From Conchiformibius sp. (GTDB taxonomy: Bacteria > Pseudomonadota > Gammaproteobacteria > Burkholderiales > Neisseriaceae), in NCBI GenBank assembly GCA_029984035.1, contig JASBYJ010000003.1, positions 112,017 through 176,016 on the forward strand: 64,000 nt of DNA. Reading direction: 5' to 3'. The notes beneath the pieces are model-generated. The model ran no database searches, had not been told where the DNA came from, and worked only from the letters and a program-made list of their open reading frames with translations. Positions 18,488 to 28,385 of this stretch are shown one piece after another (positions within the stretch are counted from its first letter, which is position 1; each line of letters starts with the position of its first letter). The position numbers and the translations under genes were made by a program.

Positions 18488-21334
18488 ATGAAACGCATGT
18501 TATTCAACGCCACGCATTCCGAAGAATTGCGCGTGGCGATTGTAGACGGGCAGACCCTGCTGGATTTGGACATTGAAACGCTGGGCAAAGAACAGCGCAA
18601 AGGCAATATCTACAAAGGCGTGATTACCCGCATCGAGCCGTCTTTGGAAGCCTGCTTCGTGGATTACGGCACCGACCGGCACGGTTTTTTGCCGTTTAAA
18701 GAAGTGTCCCGCGCCTATTTTCAGGACTACGAAGGCGGCAAAGCCCGCATTCAGGACGTGCTGAAAGAAGGCATGCAAATCATTGTTCAGGTTGAAAAAG
18801 ACGAGCGAGGCAACAAAGGCGCGGCGCTGACCACCTTTATCAGTTTGGCAGGGCGTTATCTGGTGCTGATGCCCAACAATCCGCGCGGCGGCGGCGTGTC
18901 GCGGCGCATCGAGGGCGAAGAACGCCAAGAGCTGAAAGCGGCGATGGCGGAACTGGACGTGCCGCACGGCATGAGCATCATCGCCCGCACCGCCGGCATC
19001 GGCCGCAGCGTGGAAGAATTGCAATGGGATTTCAACTACTTGCTGCAACTGTGGCGGGCGATTGAGGAAGCCGCCAACGCCCACAAACAGCCCTATCTGC
19101 TGTTTATGGAAAGCTCGCTGGTGATTCGCGCCATCCGCGACTATTTCCGTCCCGACATCGGCGAAATTCTGGTGGATAATCAGGAAGTTTACGAGCAAGT
19201 TTCTGAATTTATGAGTTATGTGATGCCCAATAATTTGGGCAGACTGAAACTCTACACCGACCACACGCCCTTATTTTCCCGCCTGCAAATTGAGCAGCAG
19301 ATTGAAACCGCGTTTTCGCGTTCCGTCAGCCTGCCATCGGGCGGTGCGATTGTGATTGACCACACCGAAGCCCTTGTTTCCATTGATGTAAACTCTGCAC
19401 GTGCCACGCGCGGCGCAGACATTGAAGAAACCGCGTTCAAAACCAATATGGAAGCGGCGGAAGAAGTGGCGCGGCAAATGCGTTTGCGCGACTTGGGCGG
19501 TTTGGTTGTCATTGATTTTATTGACATGGAAGACGCGCGTAATCAGCGCGAAGTGGAAAACACCCTGCGCGATGCGCTGAAAAAAGACCGCGCCCGCGTG
19601 CAGATGGGCAAACTGTCGCGCTTCGGGCTGCTGGAATTGAGCCGCCAACGCCTGCAACCCGCGCTGGCGGAAAGCAGCCACATTGCCTGTCCGCGCTGCG
19701 CCGGTACGGGCGTAATCCGCAGCATCGAATCCACCGCGCTGCACGTTTTGCGCCTGATTCAAGACGCGGCGATGAAAGACAACACCGGCGAAGTTCACGC
19801 GCAAGTGCCTGTTGATGTGGCCACTTTTCTGCTGAACGAAAAACGCGCCGAGCTGTTCGGCATGGAAGAGCGTTTGGACGTATCCGTGTTTCTGATTCCG
19901 AACATTCATTTGGAAAATCCGCATTACGAAATCACCCGCATCCGCAACGACGACGTGGACGAAAACGCCGCGCCGAGCTATAAGCGCGTTTCCAAACCGG
20001 AAGCCGTTGATAATGTGCCGTTTTCCAACAGCAAAGGCGAAAAAGCGGCACGTCCCGAACCGGCGGTGAAAGGCGTGAAACACGCTTCGCCCGCGCCTGT
20101 CCGCGAAAGCAAATCTTGGTGGGATGGCTTCAAAGGCTGGTTGTCCGACCTATTTGGCAGCGACGAGACCGAAAAAGGCGAACAACCCGCTACTCAGGCT
20201 AAAGGACAACGCAGCACTGCAAACCGCCGCAATAATCCGAACCGCCGCGCTAATAAGCGTAAGAATATGTTGGAAACCGAAACCATTGCGGTCAAAGAGA
20301 AAAATAACGGAAAAAACAAAGCGGAAAAAGAAACCGGCAAAACGGCGAACGAAGAGAAAATCCCGCTTGCTCCTGCCGCTGCCGAAAAAGAAAGCCGCCC
20401 GAACACACCCAAAGCGCAACGTCAAAACCGCAACAAAAACAAACAGCAAGAAGCACAACAACCCATTCAGGCAGCCAACGCTGATGAAGCTTTGTTGCAT
20501 TCCGAAAACGTTAAACAGCCGCGCAACAAAGGCAAACGCAACAAACCTTTGGTTGTAGAATTGGGCAAACGCCAGGACAACCGCGGCAGAAACAACAGAC
20601 AACAGAAAAGCCGCCATATCCCCTCCGCTGAAAAAATCAACCGCTATCTGGATATCGACAACGTAGCGCAGACAGTTGAAAACGGTATTGCACACGTTTT
20701 AAGCCAATATCCCGATTTAGCTGAAGAAAGCTCTTTGGTAGCAGCATTCAACGAACGCAAACGCCTGCGCCTGTTGGAGATGGAACGCCTTCAGGCAGCC
20801 AATTTAGCCGAAAAAGAAGCAGCTTTGATTGCACAATCTGCACAATTGGTACGCGATGCAGTGGACAGCATTGTTGCGGAATCTGAAATTATCATTCCCC
20901 AAATTACTGTTTCTGAGATGGTTTCCCACGAAACCGCCGGTTCAAAAACCAAAACCGTTGCGGCTGAAATTGCGGAAGATTTAAACCAAGAAGCCATTCA
21001 GGCAGCCTCCACGGCAGCAGAACATGACGATATTCAAACCGCCGGAACAAAACACTCTATAGAACACATAGATGCTCCTGAAACCCAAGAACACACTCTG
21101 CCCGACACCATTGCAGCCGGTGCGTGTAGTGCCGCCGATTACCGTGGCGAAGCCGTGCGTTTGGCTCACGCAGCAGGTTTGGAATTGGTAGAAACCTCTC
21201 CTGAAGCTTTATCGGCCGCCGCACATATGCCCGAACCTGCCGTTCAAGCCGGACTGCGCCGCAGTGATGTGCCGCGCCGTGTTACTGCTGCTGCAAAACA
21301 TGAAATGATTCAGGTGGAAACCCTGCCGCATTAA
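18488..21334 (+). CDS. rne: Ribonuclease E
   Basis: RNase E starts mRNA decay and processes rRNA and tRNA, and is the scaffold of the degradosome. The 948-residue protein has the conserved catalytic half (about 1-500). It contains an S1 domain (GNIYKGVITRIEPSLEACFVDYG), the magnesium-binding aspartates in VSIDVNSA and VVIDFIDMED, and the zinc-link CPRCAGTG. The C-terminal half is low-complexity, rich in Asn, Lys, Arg, Gln and Glu, as expected for the disordered RNA- and partner-binding region. An in-frame WWDGFKGWLSDLFG segment may be the membrane-binding amphipathic helix. Several DUS are read in frame in the tail, for example as QAAN. accD follows after 47 bases. Confidence 0.97.
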   Translation: MKRMLFNATHSEELRVAIVDGQTLLDLDIETLGKEQRKGNIYKGVITRIEPSLEACFVDYGTDRHGFLPFKEVSRAYFQDYEGGKARIQDVLKEGMQIIVQVEKDERGNKGAALTTFISLAGRYLVLMPNNPRGGGVSRRIEGEERQELKAAMAELDVPHGMSIIARTAGIGRSVEELQWDFNYLLQLWRAIEEAANAHKQPYLLFMESSLVIRAIRDYFRPDIGEILVDNQEVYEQVSEFMSYVMPNNLGRLKLYTDHTPLFSRLQIEQQIETAFSRSVSLPSGGAIVIDHTEALVSIDVNSARATRGADIEETAFKTNMEAAEEVARQMRLRDLGGLVVIDFIDMEDARNQREVENTLRDALKKDRARVQMGKLSRFGLLELSRQRLQPALAESSHIACPRCAGTGVIRSIESTALHVLRLIQDAAMKDNTGEVHAQVPVDVATFLLNEKRAELFGMEERLDVSVFLIPNIHLENPHYEITRIRNDDVDENAAPSYKRVSKPEAVDNVPFSNSKGEKAARPEPAVKGVKHASPAPVRESKSWWDGFKGWLSDLFGSDETEKGEQPATQAKGQRSTANRRNNPNRRANKRKNMLETETIAVKEKNNGKNKAEKETGKTANEEKIPLAPAAAEKESRPNTPKAQRQNRNKNKQQEAQQPIQAANADEALLHSENVKQPRNKGKRNKPLVVELGKRQDNRGRNNRQQKSRHIPSAEKINRYLDIDNVAQTVENGIAHVLSQYPDLAEESSLVAAFNERKRLRLLEMERLQAANLAEKEAALIAQSAQLVRDAVDSIVAESEIIIPQITVSEMVSHETAGSKTKTVAAEIAEDLNQEAIQAASTAAEHDDIQTAGTKHSIEHIDAPETQEHTLPDTIAAGACSAADYRGEAVRLAHAAGLELVETSPEALSAAAHMPEPAVQAGLRRSDVPRRVTAAAKHEMIQVETLPH

Positions 21335-21381
21335 TGCTTTTCCATTCAGGCAGCCTGCCTGAAAACCATGAGGACATACTT

Positions 21382-22251
21382 ATGAGTTGGTTAGATAAAA
21401 TCCTGCCTCCGAAAATCAAAGGCAATGCGAAAAAAACTTCGCGCGTTCCCGAAGGGCTGTGGCGCAAATGCACCTCATGCGGTGCAACCCATTATGCAAC
21501 CGAAATCTGCCAAAATCTGAATGTCTGCCCGAAATGCAGCCACCACGAAGCCTTGTCTGCGCGGGAGCGTTTGAATCTGCTGCTCGATGAAAAAGGCAGA
21601 GAAGAAATCGGCGAACAAATCAAACCTGTTGATATTCTTAAATTTAAAGACAGTAAAAAATATCCCGACCGTCTCTCCTCTGCCCGTAAAGCAACAGGGG
21701 AAGATGATGCCTTGGTTGTGATGAAAGGCACTTTGCACGGCCTACCCGTGGTTATTGCGGCTTTTGAATTCCGTTTTATCGGCGGCTCTATGGGCTCGGT
21801 AGTCGGCGAGCGTTTTGTACAGGGCGTACGCCGTGCAGCGGCAGACGGATGCAGTTTCATTTGCGTGGCCGCTTCGGGAGGCGCACGTATGCAGGAAGGT
21901 CTGACTTCACTGATGCAAATGACCAAAACCAGTGCGTCACTGCATTTGCTCACCGATAAAGGCCTGCCCTTTATTTCCGTGCTGACCGACCCGACTATGG
22001 GCGGCGTATCCGCCAGCTTTGCCTTTCTGGGCGATATCGTTTTGGCAGAACCCAACGCACTCATCGGCTTTGCCGGCCCGCGCGTGATTGAACAGACGGT
22101 ACGCGAAACCCTGCCAGAAGGTTTCCAACGTGCGGAATTCTTATTGGAAAAAGGTGCGATAGACCAAATTGTCGACCGCCGCGAAATGAAACAACGCTTA
22201 GCTGAACTGATTACACTGCTGCGTCGGCAAAATGCCGTTCAGGCTGCCTGA
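21382..22251 (+). CDS. accD: Acetyl-CoA carboxylase carboxyltransferase subunit beta
   Basis: AccD pairs with AccA to transfer the carboxyl group from biotin to acetyl-CoA, giving malonyl-CoA for fatty acid synthesis. The 289-residue protein begins MSWLDKILPPKIKG (ATG 21382, with GAGGAC upstream). It has the four-cysteine zinc ribbon C30, C33, C49, C52, followed by the carboxyltransferase domain with SGGARMQEG and GGVSASFA. The last codons (VQAA-stop) are supplied by a DUS, so the stop codon itself belongs to the uptake sequence. Confidence 0.97.
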   Translation: MSWLDKILPPKIKGNAKKTSRVPEGLWRKCTSCGATHYATEICQNLNVCPKCSHHEALSARERLNLLLDEKGREEIGEQIKPVDILKFKDSKKYPDRLSSARKATGEDDALVVMKGTLHGLPVVIAAFEFRFIGGSMGSVVGERFVQGVRRAAADGCSFICVAASGGARMQEGLTSLMQMTKTSASLHLLTDKGLPFISVLTDPTMGGVSASFAFLGDIVLAEPNALIGFAGPRVIEQTVRETLPEGFQRAEFLLEKGAIDQIVDRREMKQRLAELITLLRRQNAVQAA

Positions 22252-22269
22252 AAAGGTTCTTAAATCTCC

Positions 22270-22316
22270 ATTAAGGCTGCACGAAACATGATTAAAAATG
22301 TTCAGGCAGCCTTAAT
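22270..22316 (+). terminator. DUS-derived imperfect hairpin after accD
   Basis: ATTAAGGCTGC and GCAGCCTTAAT form an 11-bp stem with inner AACAT/ATGTT pairing. One arm holds an intact DUS (TTCAGGCAGCCT); the other arm has decayed to AGGCTGCACGAA. It lies 19 bases after the accD stop. A weak T-run follows. Confidence 0.5.
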
Positions 22317-22363
22317 GATTGGTTCGCACTGACTTTAACCTTTTTTATCAAGAAAACATCTCC

Positions 22364-22768
22364 ATGAATACCGCCATCATTTACCACAATCCCAAATGCA
22401 GTACTTCGCGCAACGCTTTGGCTTTGCTGCGCCATGTGGGTATTGAACCTACGATTATCCATTATCTGGATACTCCGCCCGACGAAACCATGTTGCGTGA
22501 TTTACTGGCAAAAATGCAGCGCTCCCCGAGAGAAATCATGCGAACAGATGTAGATGCCTACTCCGAGCACAGTTTAAATGACACCGCTTTAAGCGACGAC
22601 ATATTGATTTCCACTATGGTTCGGGAGCCGTCTTTAATCAACCGTCCGATTGTGGTTACCGATAAAGGCGTCCGTTTATGCCGTCCTTTGGAATCGTTGT
22701 TGGAGATTTTGCCTGTACCGCTTATGCGTGATTTTATTAAAGAAAACGGCGATATTATTGCGGCTTAA
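22364..22768 (+). CDS. arsC: Arsenate reductase (ArsC, glutaredoxin-coupled) family protein
   Basis: A 134-residue thioredoxin-fold protein of the ArsC family. YHNPKCSTSRN carries the active Cys12, and EPSLINRPIV holds the conserved arginine used in arsenate binding. True ArsC enzymes reduce arsenate to arsenite using glutathione and glutaredoxin. No arsenite pump or ArsR regulator is adjacent, so housekeeping or unknown redox roles are possible. The start is ATG 22364; the longer frame upstream lies in the preceding hairpin region. A clear terminator follows. Confidence 0.87.
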   Translation: MNTAIIYHNPKCSTSRNALALLRHVGIEPTIIHYLDTPPDETMLRDLLAKMQRSPREIMRTDVDAYSEHSLNDTALSDDILISTMVREPSLINRPIVVTDKGVRLCRPLESLLEILPVPLMRDFIKENGDIIAA

Positions 22769-23284
22769 AATCTGTCGATATACGAAATAAACGATGATTG
22801 ATATGAAAATTCAACTCGCTCCGTCATCCGCAAACCCAATTGCGTTTGCGGATTTTTATTTGGAAACAGACAAAGAAAATAACAAGCAGGGAGATTCCAG
22901 TGCGGATGCCATCAAGATTGGATACCGATGCATTACGGATAGTTATGCAAAGCAATGATAAAGCCAAGTTTGTAACACGTTTCCATGGGCAAACTGCGAA
23001 CAGCCTACATTCCTTATTTCAGGCAGCATCTATATTTGATGCTTATAATTATAGCTAGCATACAACTTCAAATAACTGAAACAATATTTTTTGGTAAAGA
23101 TATTGAAGCAACGTTAAGACTGCCTGAAAGCTAAACAGATGTTTTCAGGCAGCCTGTAACAATATGACGGCATATACCGATACAACCGCAAATCCATCTA
23201 TATAATTGATTTGAAATAGGTTATATGCCTAAAAAATACCAGTATCCGGCATACATCCCAACAATCATTCATCAATACACGAAA
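22769..23284. other. Intergenic region between arsC and uvrA
   Basis: About 515 bases. It holds the arsC terminator and a DUS at 23144-23155, preceded by a partial inverted DUS arm near 23120. The rest has no ribosome sites or recognisable coding sequence; a 72-codon frame at 22840-23058 begins inside the terminator and is not called. Confidence 0.5.
22826..22858 (+). terminator. Rho-independent terminator of arsC
   Basis: A 10-bp stem ATCCGCAAAC / GTTTGCGGAT with an 8-base loop, followed by TTTTATT. It lies 57 bases after the arsC stop. Confidence 0.85.
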
Positions 23285-26128
23285 TTAATCAGACACAGAC
23301 AAAACCTGTTTCAAATACTTCCCCGTGTAACTGGTTTCGCAACGTTTCGCAATTTCTTCCGGCGCGCCTGCCGCAATGATTTGACCGCCGCCGTCTCCGC
23401 CTTCGGGGCCTAAATCGATAATCCAATCCGCAGTTTTCACCACATCCAGATTGTGTTCGATAATCACGATGGAATTGCCTTTGCCTTTCAATCGCTGAAT
23501 GACTTCCAGCAACAAGGCAATATCGGCAAAATGCAAGCCCGTAGTGGGTTCATCCAAAATATAGAGCGTGCGCCCCGTGTCGCGCTTGGACAATTCCAAT
23601 GCCAATTTCACCCGTTGCGCCTCACCGCCCGATAAGGTGGTGGCGGATTGGCCCAAACGGATATAACCCAAACCGACATCCATCAAAGTTTGCAACTTGC
23701 GTGCCACTATCGGTACGGCATCAAAAAACGTCCGCGCTTCTTCTACGGTTAAATCCAAAACTTCACTGATATTTTTTCCTTTGTATTGCACATCAAGGGT
23801 TTCACGGTTGTAACGTTTGCCGTGGCACACTTCGCACGGCACGTACACATCAGGTAAAAAGTGCATTTCCACCTTAATCATGCCGTCGCCTTGGCAGGCT
23901 TCGCAACGCCCTCCCTTAACATTGAAGGAAAAGCGTCCGACACTGTAGCCGCGTTCACGCGCCAAGGGCACGCCTGCGAACAATTCGCGTATCGGGGTAA
24001 ACAAGCCGGTATAAGTAGCAGGATTACTGCGCGGTGTCCGCCCGATAGGCGACTGGTCGACATTAATCACTTTGTCCAAATGCTCCAAACCGCAGATTTC
24101 GTCATAAATAGCAGGCTCTTCGTGGGCGCGGTTCAACTCGCGGGCGGCAATTTTGGCAAGCGTATCGTTGACCAATGTGGATTTACCGCTGCCTGAAACC
24201 CCTGTAACGCAGGTAATCAAACCCAGCGGCAGCTCGAGAGTAACGTTTTTCAGATTATTGCCGCGCGCGCCTTTCAATACCAGCATACGTTCGCGATTCG
24301 GCTCCGTTCGCGATTCGGGAACGGCAATCGATTTCTTACCGCTTAAATATTGTCCTGTAATGGATTGTCCGCATTGCGCAATCTTTTCCGGCACATCCGC
24401 AATAATCACATTACCGCCGTGTTCCCCTGCCCCGACACCCATATCGACTACAAAATCGGCGTGGCGGATGGCATCTTCGTCATGTTCCACCACAATCACG
24501 CTGTTTCCCAAGTCGCGCAAACGTTTGAGCGTAGCCAGCAGGCGGTCGTTATCGCGTTGGTGCAGGCCGATGGAAGGTTCGTCCAAAACATACATCACAC
24601 CCGTCAGACCGCTGCCGATTTGGCTGGCCAAACGGATACGTTGCGCCTCGCCGCCAGAAAGCGTTTCTGCACTGCGGCTGAGATTGAGATAATCCAACCC
24701 GACATTGATGAGAAAACCCAAACGCTCGGTAATTTCTTTCAGAATTTTTTCAGCAATCTGTTTTTTGTTGCCGTCCAACTGCAAATTGTTAAAAAAATCC
24801 AATGCCTGATTGAGCGGCACGGCCGAAATGTGATGCAAAGATTCGCCGCCGACATAAACATAACGCGCCTCTTTGCGCAGCCGCGCACCCGAACAATTCG
24901 GGCAAGCCCGATGGCTTTGATAATCGCGCAATTTATCACGAATGGTTTCACTGTCGGTTTCACGGTAGCGGCGTTCCAAATTCGGGATAATGCCTTCAAA
25001 CGCATGACTGCGGTTAAACGTTGTTCCCTTTTCGGAAAGATATTTAAACTCAATCACTTCCTTTCCGGAACCATGCAAAATCACTTTCCGGACTTTTTCA
25101 GGCAGCTCTTCAAAAGGCGTATGGGTGTCAAAGCCGTAATGCAAAGCAAGCGACTGTATCATTTGAAAATAAAATTGGTTTCGCCTATCCCAGCCGTCAA
25201 TCGCACCTGCCGACAAAGACAATTCGGGATGCGCCACCACCCGCTCCGGGTCGAAGAAATTCATGCTGCCCAAACCGTCGCAAGTCGGGCATGCCCCCAT
25301 AGGATTGTTAAACGAAAACAGGCGCGGCTCCAATTCAGGCAGGCTGTAAGAACACACGGGACAGGCAAACTGTGCGGAAAACCAATGCTCCTCGCCCGTG
25401 TCCATTTCCACAGCCAAAGCACGTTCGCCGCCGTGTCTGAGCGCGGTTTCAAAACTTTCGGCCAGTCTTTGCTTGATTTCCGGTTTGATTTTGACACGGT
25501 CGATAACCACATCGATATTGTGCTTGATGTTTTTTTCCAGTTTCGGCACTTCGTCCAAAGCATACACCGCACCATCGACACGCACCCGCGCAAAGCCCTG
25601 CGCCTGCAAATCGGCAAAAAAATCCGCAAACTCCCCCTTGCGCTCGCGCACCGCAGGAGCGAGTATCATCACACGCGTATCTTCAGGCAGCGCCAAAACA
25701 TAATCCACCATTTGCGAAACCGTTTGGCTCGCCAAAGGCAAACCGTGTTCAGGGCAATGCGGCGTACCCACACGCGCATACAGCAAACGCAGATAATCAT
25801 GGATTTCCGTAACCGTACCCACCGTAGAACGCGGATTGTGGCTGGTCGATTTCTGCTCGATGGAAATAGCGGGCGACAAGCCCTCAATCAAGTCCACATC
25901 AGGTTTATCCATCATTTGCAGAAACTGACGCGCATAAGCCGACAAACTTTCCACATAACGCCTCTGCCCCTCCGCATACAGCGTATCAAACGCCAAAGAA
26001 GATTTACCGCTGCCTGAAAGACCCGTTATCACAACCAATTTGTGTCGGGGAATATCCAAGTCGATATTTTTCAAATTATGCGTGCGGGCTCCGCGGATAC
26101 GGATGGTGTCGTTGTCGCGAGATGACAT
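23285..26128 (-). CDS. uvrA: Excinuclease ABC subunit A (UvrA)
   Basis: UvrA is the damage-sensing ATPase of nucleotide excision repair. The 947-residue protein has two ABC ATPase modules: Walker A GLSGSGKSS near residue 37 and GVSGSGKST in the second half, with two LSGGEAQR signatures. Zinc-binding CxxC pairs (CPVCSYSLPELEPR; CEACQGDG/CEVCHGKRYN) are intact. The start MSSRDNDTIRIRG at 26128 is followed by the family-typical RTHNLKNIDLDIPR. It is a single gene; DUS lie upstream (26182-26193). Confidence 0.98.
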   Translation of the reverse strand: MSSRDNDTIRIRGARTHNLKNIDLDIPRHKLVVITGLSGSGKSSLAFDTLYAEGQRRYVESLSAYARQFLQMMDKPDVDLIEGLSPAISIEQKSTSHNPRSTVGTVTEIHDYLRLLYARVGTPHCPEHGLPLASQTVSQMVDYVLALPEDTRVMILAPAVRERKGEFADFFADLQAQGFARVRVDGAVYALDEVPKLEKNIKHNIDVVIDRVKIKPEIKQRLAESFETALRHGGERALAVEMDTGEEHWFSAQFACPVCSYSLPELEPRLFSFNNPMGACPTCDGLGSMNFFDPERVVAHPELSLSAGAIDGWDRRNQFYFQMIQSLALHYGFDTHTPFEELPEKVRKVILHGSGKEVIEFKYLSEKGTTFNRSHAFEGIIPNLERRYRETDSETIRDKLRDYQSHRACPNCSGARLRKEARYVYVGGESLHHISAVPLNQALDFFNNLQLDGNKKQIAEKILKEITERLGFLINVGLDYLNLSRSAETLSGGEAQRIRLASQIGSGLTGVMYVLDEPSIGLHQRDNDRLLATLKRLRDLGNSVIVVEHDEDAIRHADFVVDMGVGAGEHGGNVIIADVPEKIAQCGQSITGQYLSGKKSIAVPESRTEPNRERMLVLKGARGNNLKNVTLELPLGLITCVTGVSGSGKSTLVNDTLAKIAARELNRAHEEPAIYDEICGLEHLDKVINVDQSPIGRTPRSNPATYTGLFTPIRELFAGVPLARERGYSVGRFSFNVKGGRCEACQGDGMIKVEMHFLPDVYVPCEVCHGKRYNRETLDVQYKGKNISEVLDLTVEEARTFFDAVPIVARKLQTLMDVGLGYIRLGQSATTLSGGEAQRVKLALELSKRDTGRTLYILDEPTTGLHFADIALLLEVIQRLKGKGNSIVIIEHNLDVVKTADWIIDLGPEGGDGGGQIIAAGAPEEIAKRCETSYTGKYLKQVLSVSD

Positions 26129-26521
26129 AGAAAGCTGCCTGAAACAGTTGGTAAACTGGTTATTTTAGCAGTTCCAACCGTTTCAGGCAGCCTGTAGACT
26201 ATCTTGGCATCAGTCATAATATTTAATCTAAAAAAGCAATTGCCATTTTAGTATTTATCAATATGAAAACTTTCCGGCATCTCTCCTACGATTTCCCAAC
26301 AACTTAATATCTAAACAACAAAGCATTAATATCGAACAGTATTCATATCAAACAGTTACAGCAACTGCGTGCCTTATTCATCACGCATCTGAAACCAATC
26401 TGCCAAACTGGTTTCAAAAACATAACAGCAACAATCCTAATAGTAAAAGCAAAAATATATATTTCGTCATTAAAACAGGCTGCCTGAAAGATTTCAGGCA
26501 GCCTGTTTGAAGCAATTGTGC
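26129..26521. other. Intergenic region between fba and uvrA
   Basis: About 390 bases, AT-rich in the middle (26215-26470), with one DUS (26182-26193) near uvrA and an inverted DUS terminator beside fba. Nothing coding is supported. Confidence 0.5.
26473..26508 (-). terminator. Inverted DUS-pair terminator of fba
   Basis: A 17-bp perfect stem (AAACAGGCTGCCTGAAA / TTTCAGGCAGCCTGTTT) with a 2-base apparent loop. Read on the minus strand it is followed by TTAATG. It lies 13 bases beyond the fba stop. Confidence 0.85.
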
Positions 26522-27586
26522 TTATTTGACGATTTGGCTCAACTCGCCTTTGGCATATTTGACTGCCATTTTTTCCAGCGAAACCGGTTTAATTTTGTCC
26601 GCCATGCCTTCGCAGCCGAAAGCGGTGTAGCGGGCCAAACAAATTTCTTTCATGGCTTCCACAGTTTTTGCCAGATATTTGCGCGGGTCGAATTCGGAAG
26701 GGTTTTGCGCCATAAAGCGGCGGATTGCGCCTGTGGAGGCGAGACGCAAATCGGTGTCGATATTCACTTTACGCACGCCGTGTTTGATGCCTTCCACGAT
26801 TTCTTCTACCGGCACGCCGTAGGTTTCGCCGATATTTCCGCCGAATTCGTTGATGATTTTCAACCATTCTTGCGGTACTGAGCTGGAGCCGTGCATCACG
26901 ATGTGGGTATTGGGCAATGCGGCATGGATTTCTTTGATGCGGTCGATACGCAATACATCGCCGGTGGGCGGACGGCTGAATTTGTATGCGCCGTGGCTGG
27001 TACCTACGGCAATCGCCAATGCGTCCACACCCGTGTCTTGCACGAAGCGCACGGCATCTTCCACGCTGGTCAGCATTTGGTCGTGCGACAATTTTCCTAC
27101 TGCGCCCACGCCGTCTTCTTCACCCGCCTCACCGGTTTCCAGATTACCCAATACGCCGATTTCGCCTTCTACGGAAACGCCGCAGGCGTGTGAAAATTCT
27201 ACAACTTTACGGGTTACATCGACATTGTATCCGTATGTGGAAGGCGTTTTGCCGTCTTCCAACAGCGAGCCGTCCATCATCACGGAAGAAAAGCCCAATT
27301 GAATGGAGCGTTGGCAGACATCGGGCGATGCGCCGTGGTCTTGGTGCATCACTACGGGGATATGGGGAAATTCTTCAACCGCCGCCAAAATCAGATGGCG
27401 TAAAAACGGCGCACCGGCATATTTGCGTGCGCCTGCGGAAGCCTGCACAATCACGGGAGCGTTGACTTGGTCTGCCGCTTCCATAATGGCACGCATTTGT
27501 TCGAGATTGTTTACATTGAATGCCGGCAGCCCGTAGCCGTGTTCGGCGGCATGGTCGAGCAGTTGGCGCATGGATACTAATGCCAT
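26522..27586 (-). CDS. fba: Fructose-bisphosphate aldolase, class II
   Basis: This zinc-dependent aldolase cleaves or forms fructose 1,6-bisphosphate in glycolysis and gluconeogenesis. The 354-residue protein has the class II signatures VVMHQDHGASPDVCQRSI and GEIGVLGNLE with the zinc-binding histidines. The C-terminal GVRKVNIDTDLR matches the beta-barrel phosphate-binding region. The gene has its own promoter between it and maf and is ended by an inverted DUS pair. Confidence 0.97.
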   Translation of the reverse strand: MALVSMRQLLDHAAEHGYGLPAFNVNNLEQMRAIMEAADQVNAPVIVQASAGARKYAGAPFLRHLILAAVEEFPHIPVVMHQDHGASPDVCQRSIQLGFSSVMMDGSLLEDGKTPSTYGYNVDVTRKVVEFSHACGVSVEGEIGVLGNLETGEAGEEDGVGAVGKLSHDQMLTSVEDAVRFVQDTGVDALAIAVGTSHGAYKFSRPPTGDVLRIDRIKEIHAALPNTHIVMHGSSSVPQEWLKIINEFGGNIGETYGVPVEEIVEGIKHGVRKVNIDTDLRLASTGAIRRFMAQNPSEFDPRKYLAKTVEAMKEICLARYTAFGCEGMADKIKPVSLEKMAVKYAKGELSQIVK

Positions 27587-27680
27587 GAAAAAACTCCTTG
27601 CAGTTGTGTTGTCGGTGCCATCCCGTTATGCTGCAAACAACGGCGTTTGTAGCGGGATGTAATGCGGAAAAATATGGCGG

Positions 27681-27709
27681 ATTATAGCGCAGTCGCGCAG
27701 TGTATAGAA
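27681..27709 (-). promoter_or_regulatory. Probable fba promoter
   Basis: On the minus strand a perfect -10 TATAAT (27686-27681) is preceded at 17 bases by a weak -35 TTCTAT (27709-27704). It sits about 95 bases upstream of the fba start and after the maf stop. Confidence 0.5.
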
Positions 27710-27716
27710 AGGCGTA

Positions 27717-28313
27717 TCAAGGCTTGCAGACAGAAAAAGGCGGCACTGCCGCACCGCACTGCCGCAAAAGTTGCAATGTTTCGAATACGGGCAGCCCCAT
27801 CACGCCGGTAAAGCTGCCTGAAAGATGGGAAACGAATACGCCGCCTATCCCTTGAATGCCGTATGCACCCGCTTTGTCCATCGGTTCGCCCGAAGCAATG
27901 TAGGCGGCAATTTCCGGTTCGGATAAGGTTTTGAACCGCACATCACTGCTTTGTACCGCAGCCTGTTCCCTGCCTTGGAAAGAAACGCAAACGGCGGTCA
28001 ATACCTGATGTACGCTGCCTGAAAGCCGACGCAGCATATGCGCGGCATGTTCTTGATTTTCAGGTTTGCCCAAAATCATGCCGTCAAGCACTACGGCCGT
28101 ATCCGCACTCACTATCGGCATACTGCCGTATTTATGGGCAACAGCGCGGTTTTTTTCCACCGCCAAGCGCAAAACATAATCGGCAGGGAGTTCGTTGGGG
28201 AGCTGCGTTTCGTCAATATCGGAACTGAATACGGCAACGGTATAACCGAGATTACTCAAAATCTCGCGGCGGCGCGGGCTGGCGGAAGCCAAAAGCAAAG
28301 AACGGTTCATCAT
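27717..28313 (-). CDS. maf: Maf family nucleotide pyrophosphatase (YhdE type, dTTP/UTP)
   Basis: Maf proteins hydrolyse nucleoside triphosphates, often modified or non-canonical ones, to monophosphates. The 198-residue protein carries LLASASPRRREIL at the start, VSADTAVVLDG with the catalytic Asp, and DKAGAYGIQGIGG. This fits the YhdE subgroup acting on dTTP, UTP and methylated pyrimidines rather than the YceF subgroup. Two Met codons begin the frame and either could be used. It is divergent from rpoD. An internal DUS-like segment encodes LSGS. Confidence 0.9.
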   Translation of the reverse strand: MMNRSLLLASASPRRREILSNLGYTVAVFSSDIDETQLPNELPADYVLRLAVEKNRAVAHKYGSMPIVSADTAVVLDGMILGKPENQEHAAHMLRRLSGSVHQVLTAVCVSFQGREQAAVQSSDVRFKTLSEPEIAAYIASGEPMDKAGAYGIQGIGGVFVSHLSGSFTGVMGLPVFETLQLLRQCGAAVPPFSVCKP

Positions 28314-28376
28314 GCTGTTGTAAGGTAAAGAAAACGCTTGAGAATAACATAAACATTATCGCAAGTCTCTGTTTTA

Positions 28377-28385
28377 TGTTACAAT
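28377..28385 (+). promoter_or_regulatory. Possible extended -10 promoter for rpoD
   Basis: TGTTACAAT matches an extended -10 (TG-N-TAnnnT). No good -35 is seen 17 bases upstream. It would give an rpoD leader of about 200 bases that contains a DUS. Position between divergent maf and rpoD supports a promoter here. Confidence 0.4.

Noticed and set aside
17910..18491. 193-codon open frame upstream of rne
   Set aside because: It runs through several DUS and a DUS hairpin, has no ribosome site, and ends inside the rne start.
24350..26017. 555-codon open frame antisense to uvrA
   Set aside because: It covers conserved uvrA motifs and has no recognisable domain or start signal.
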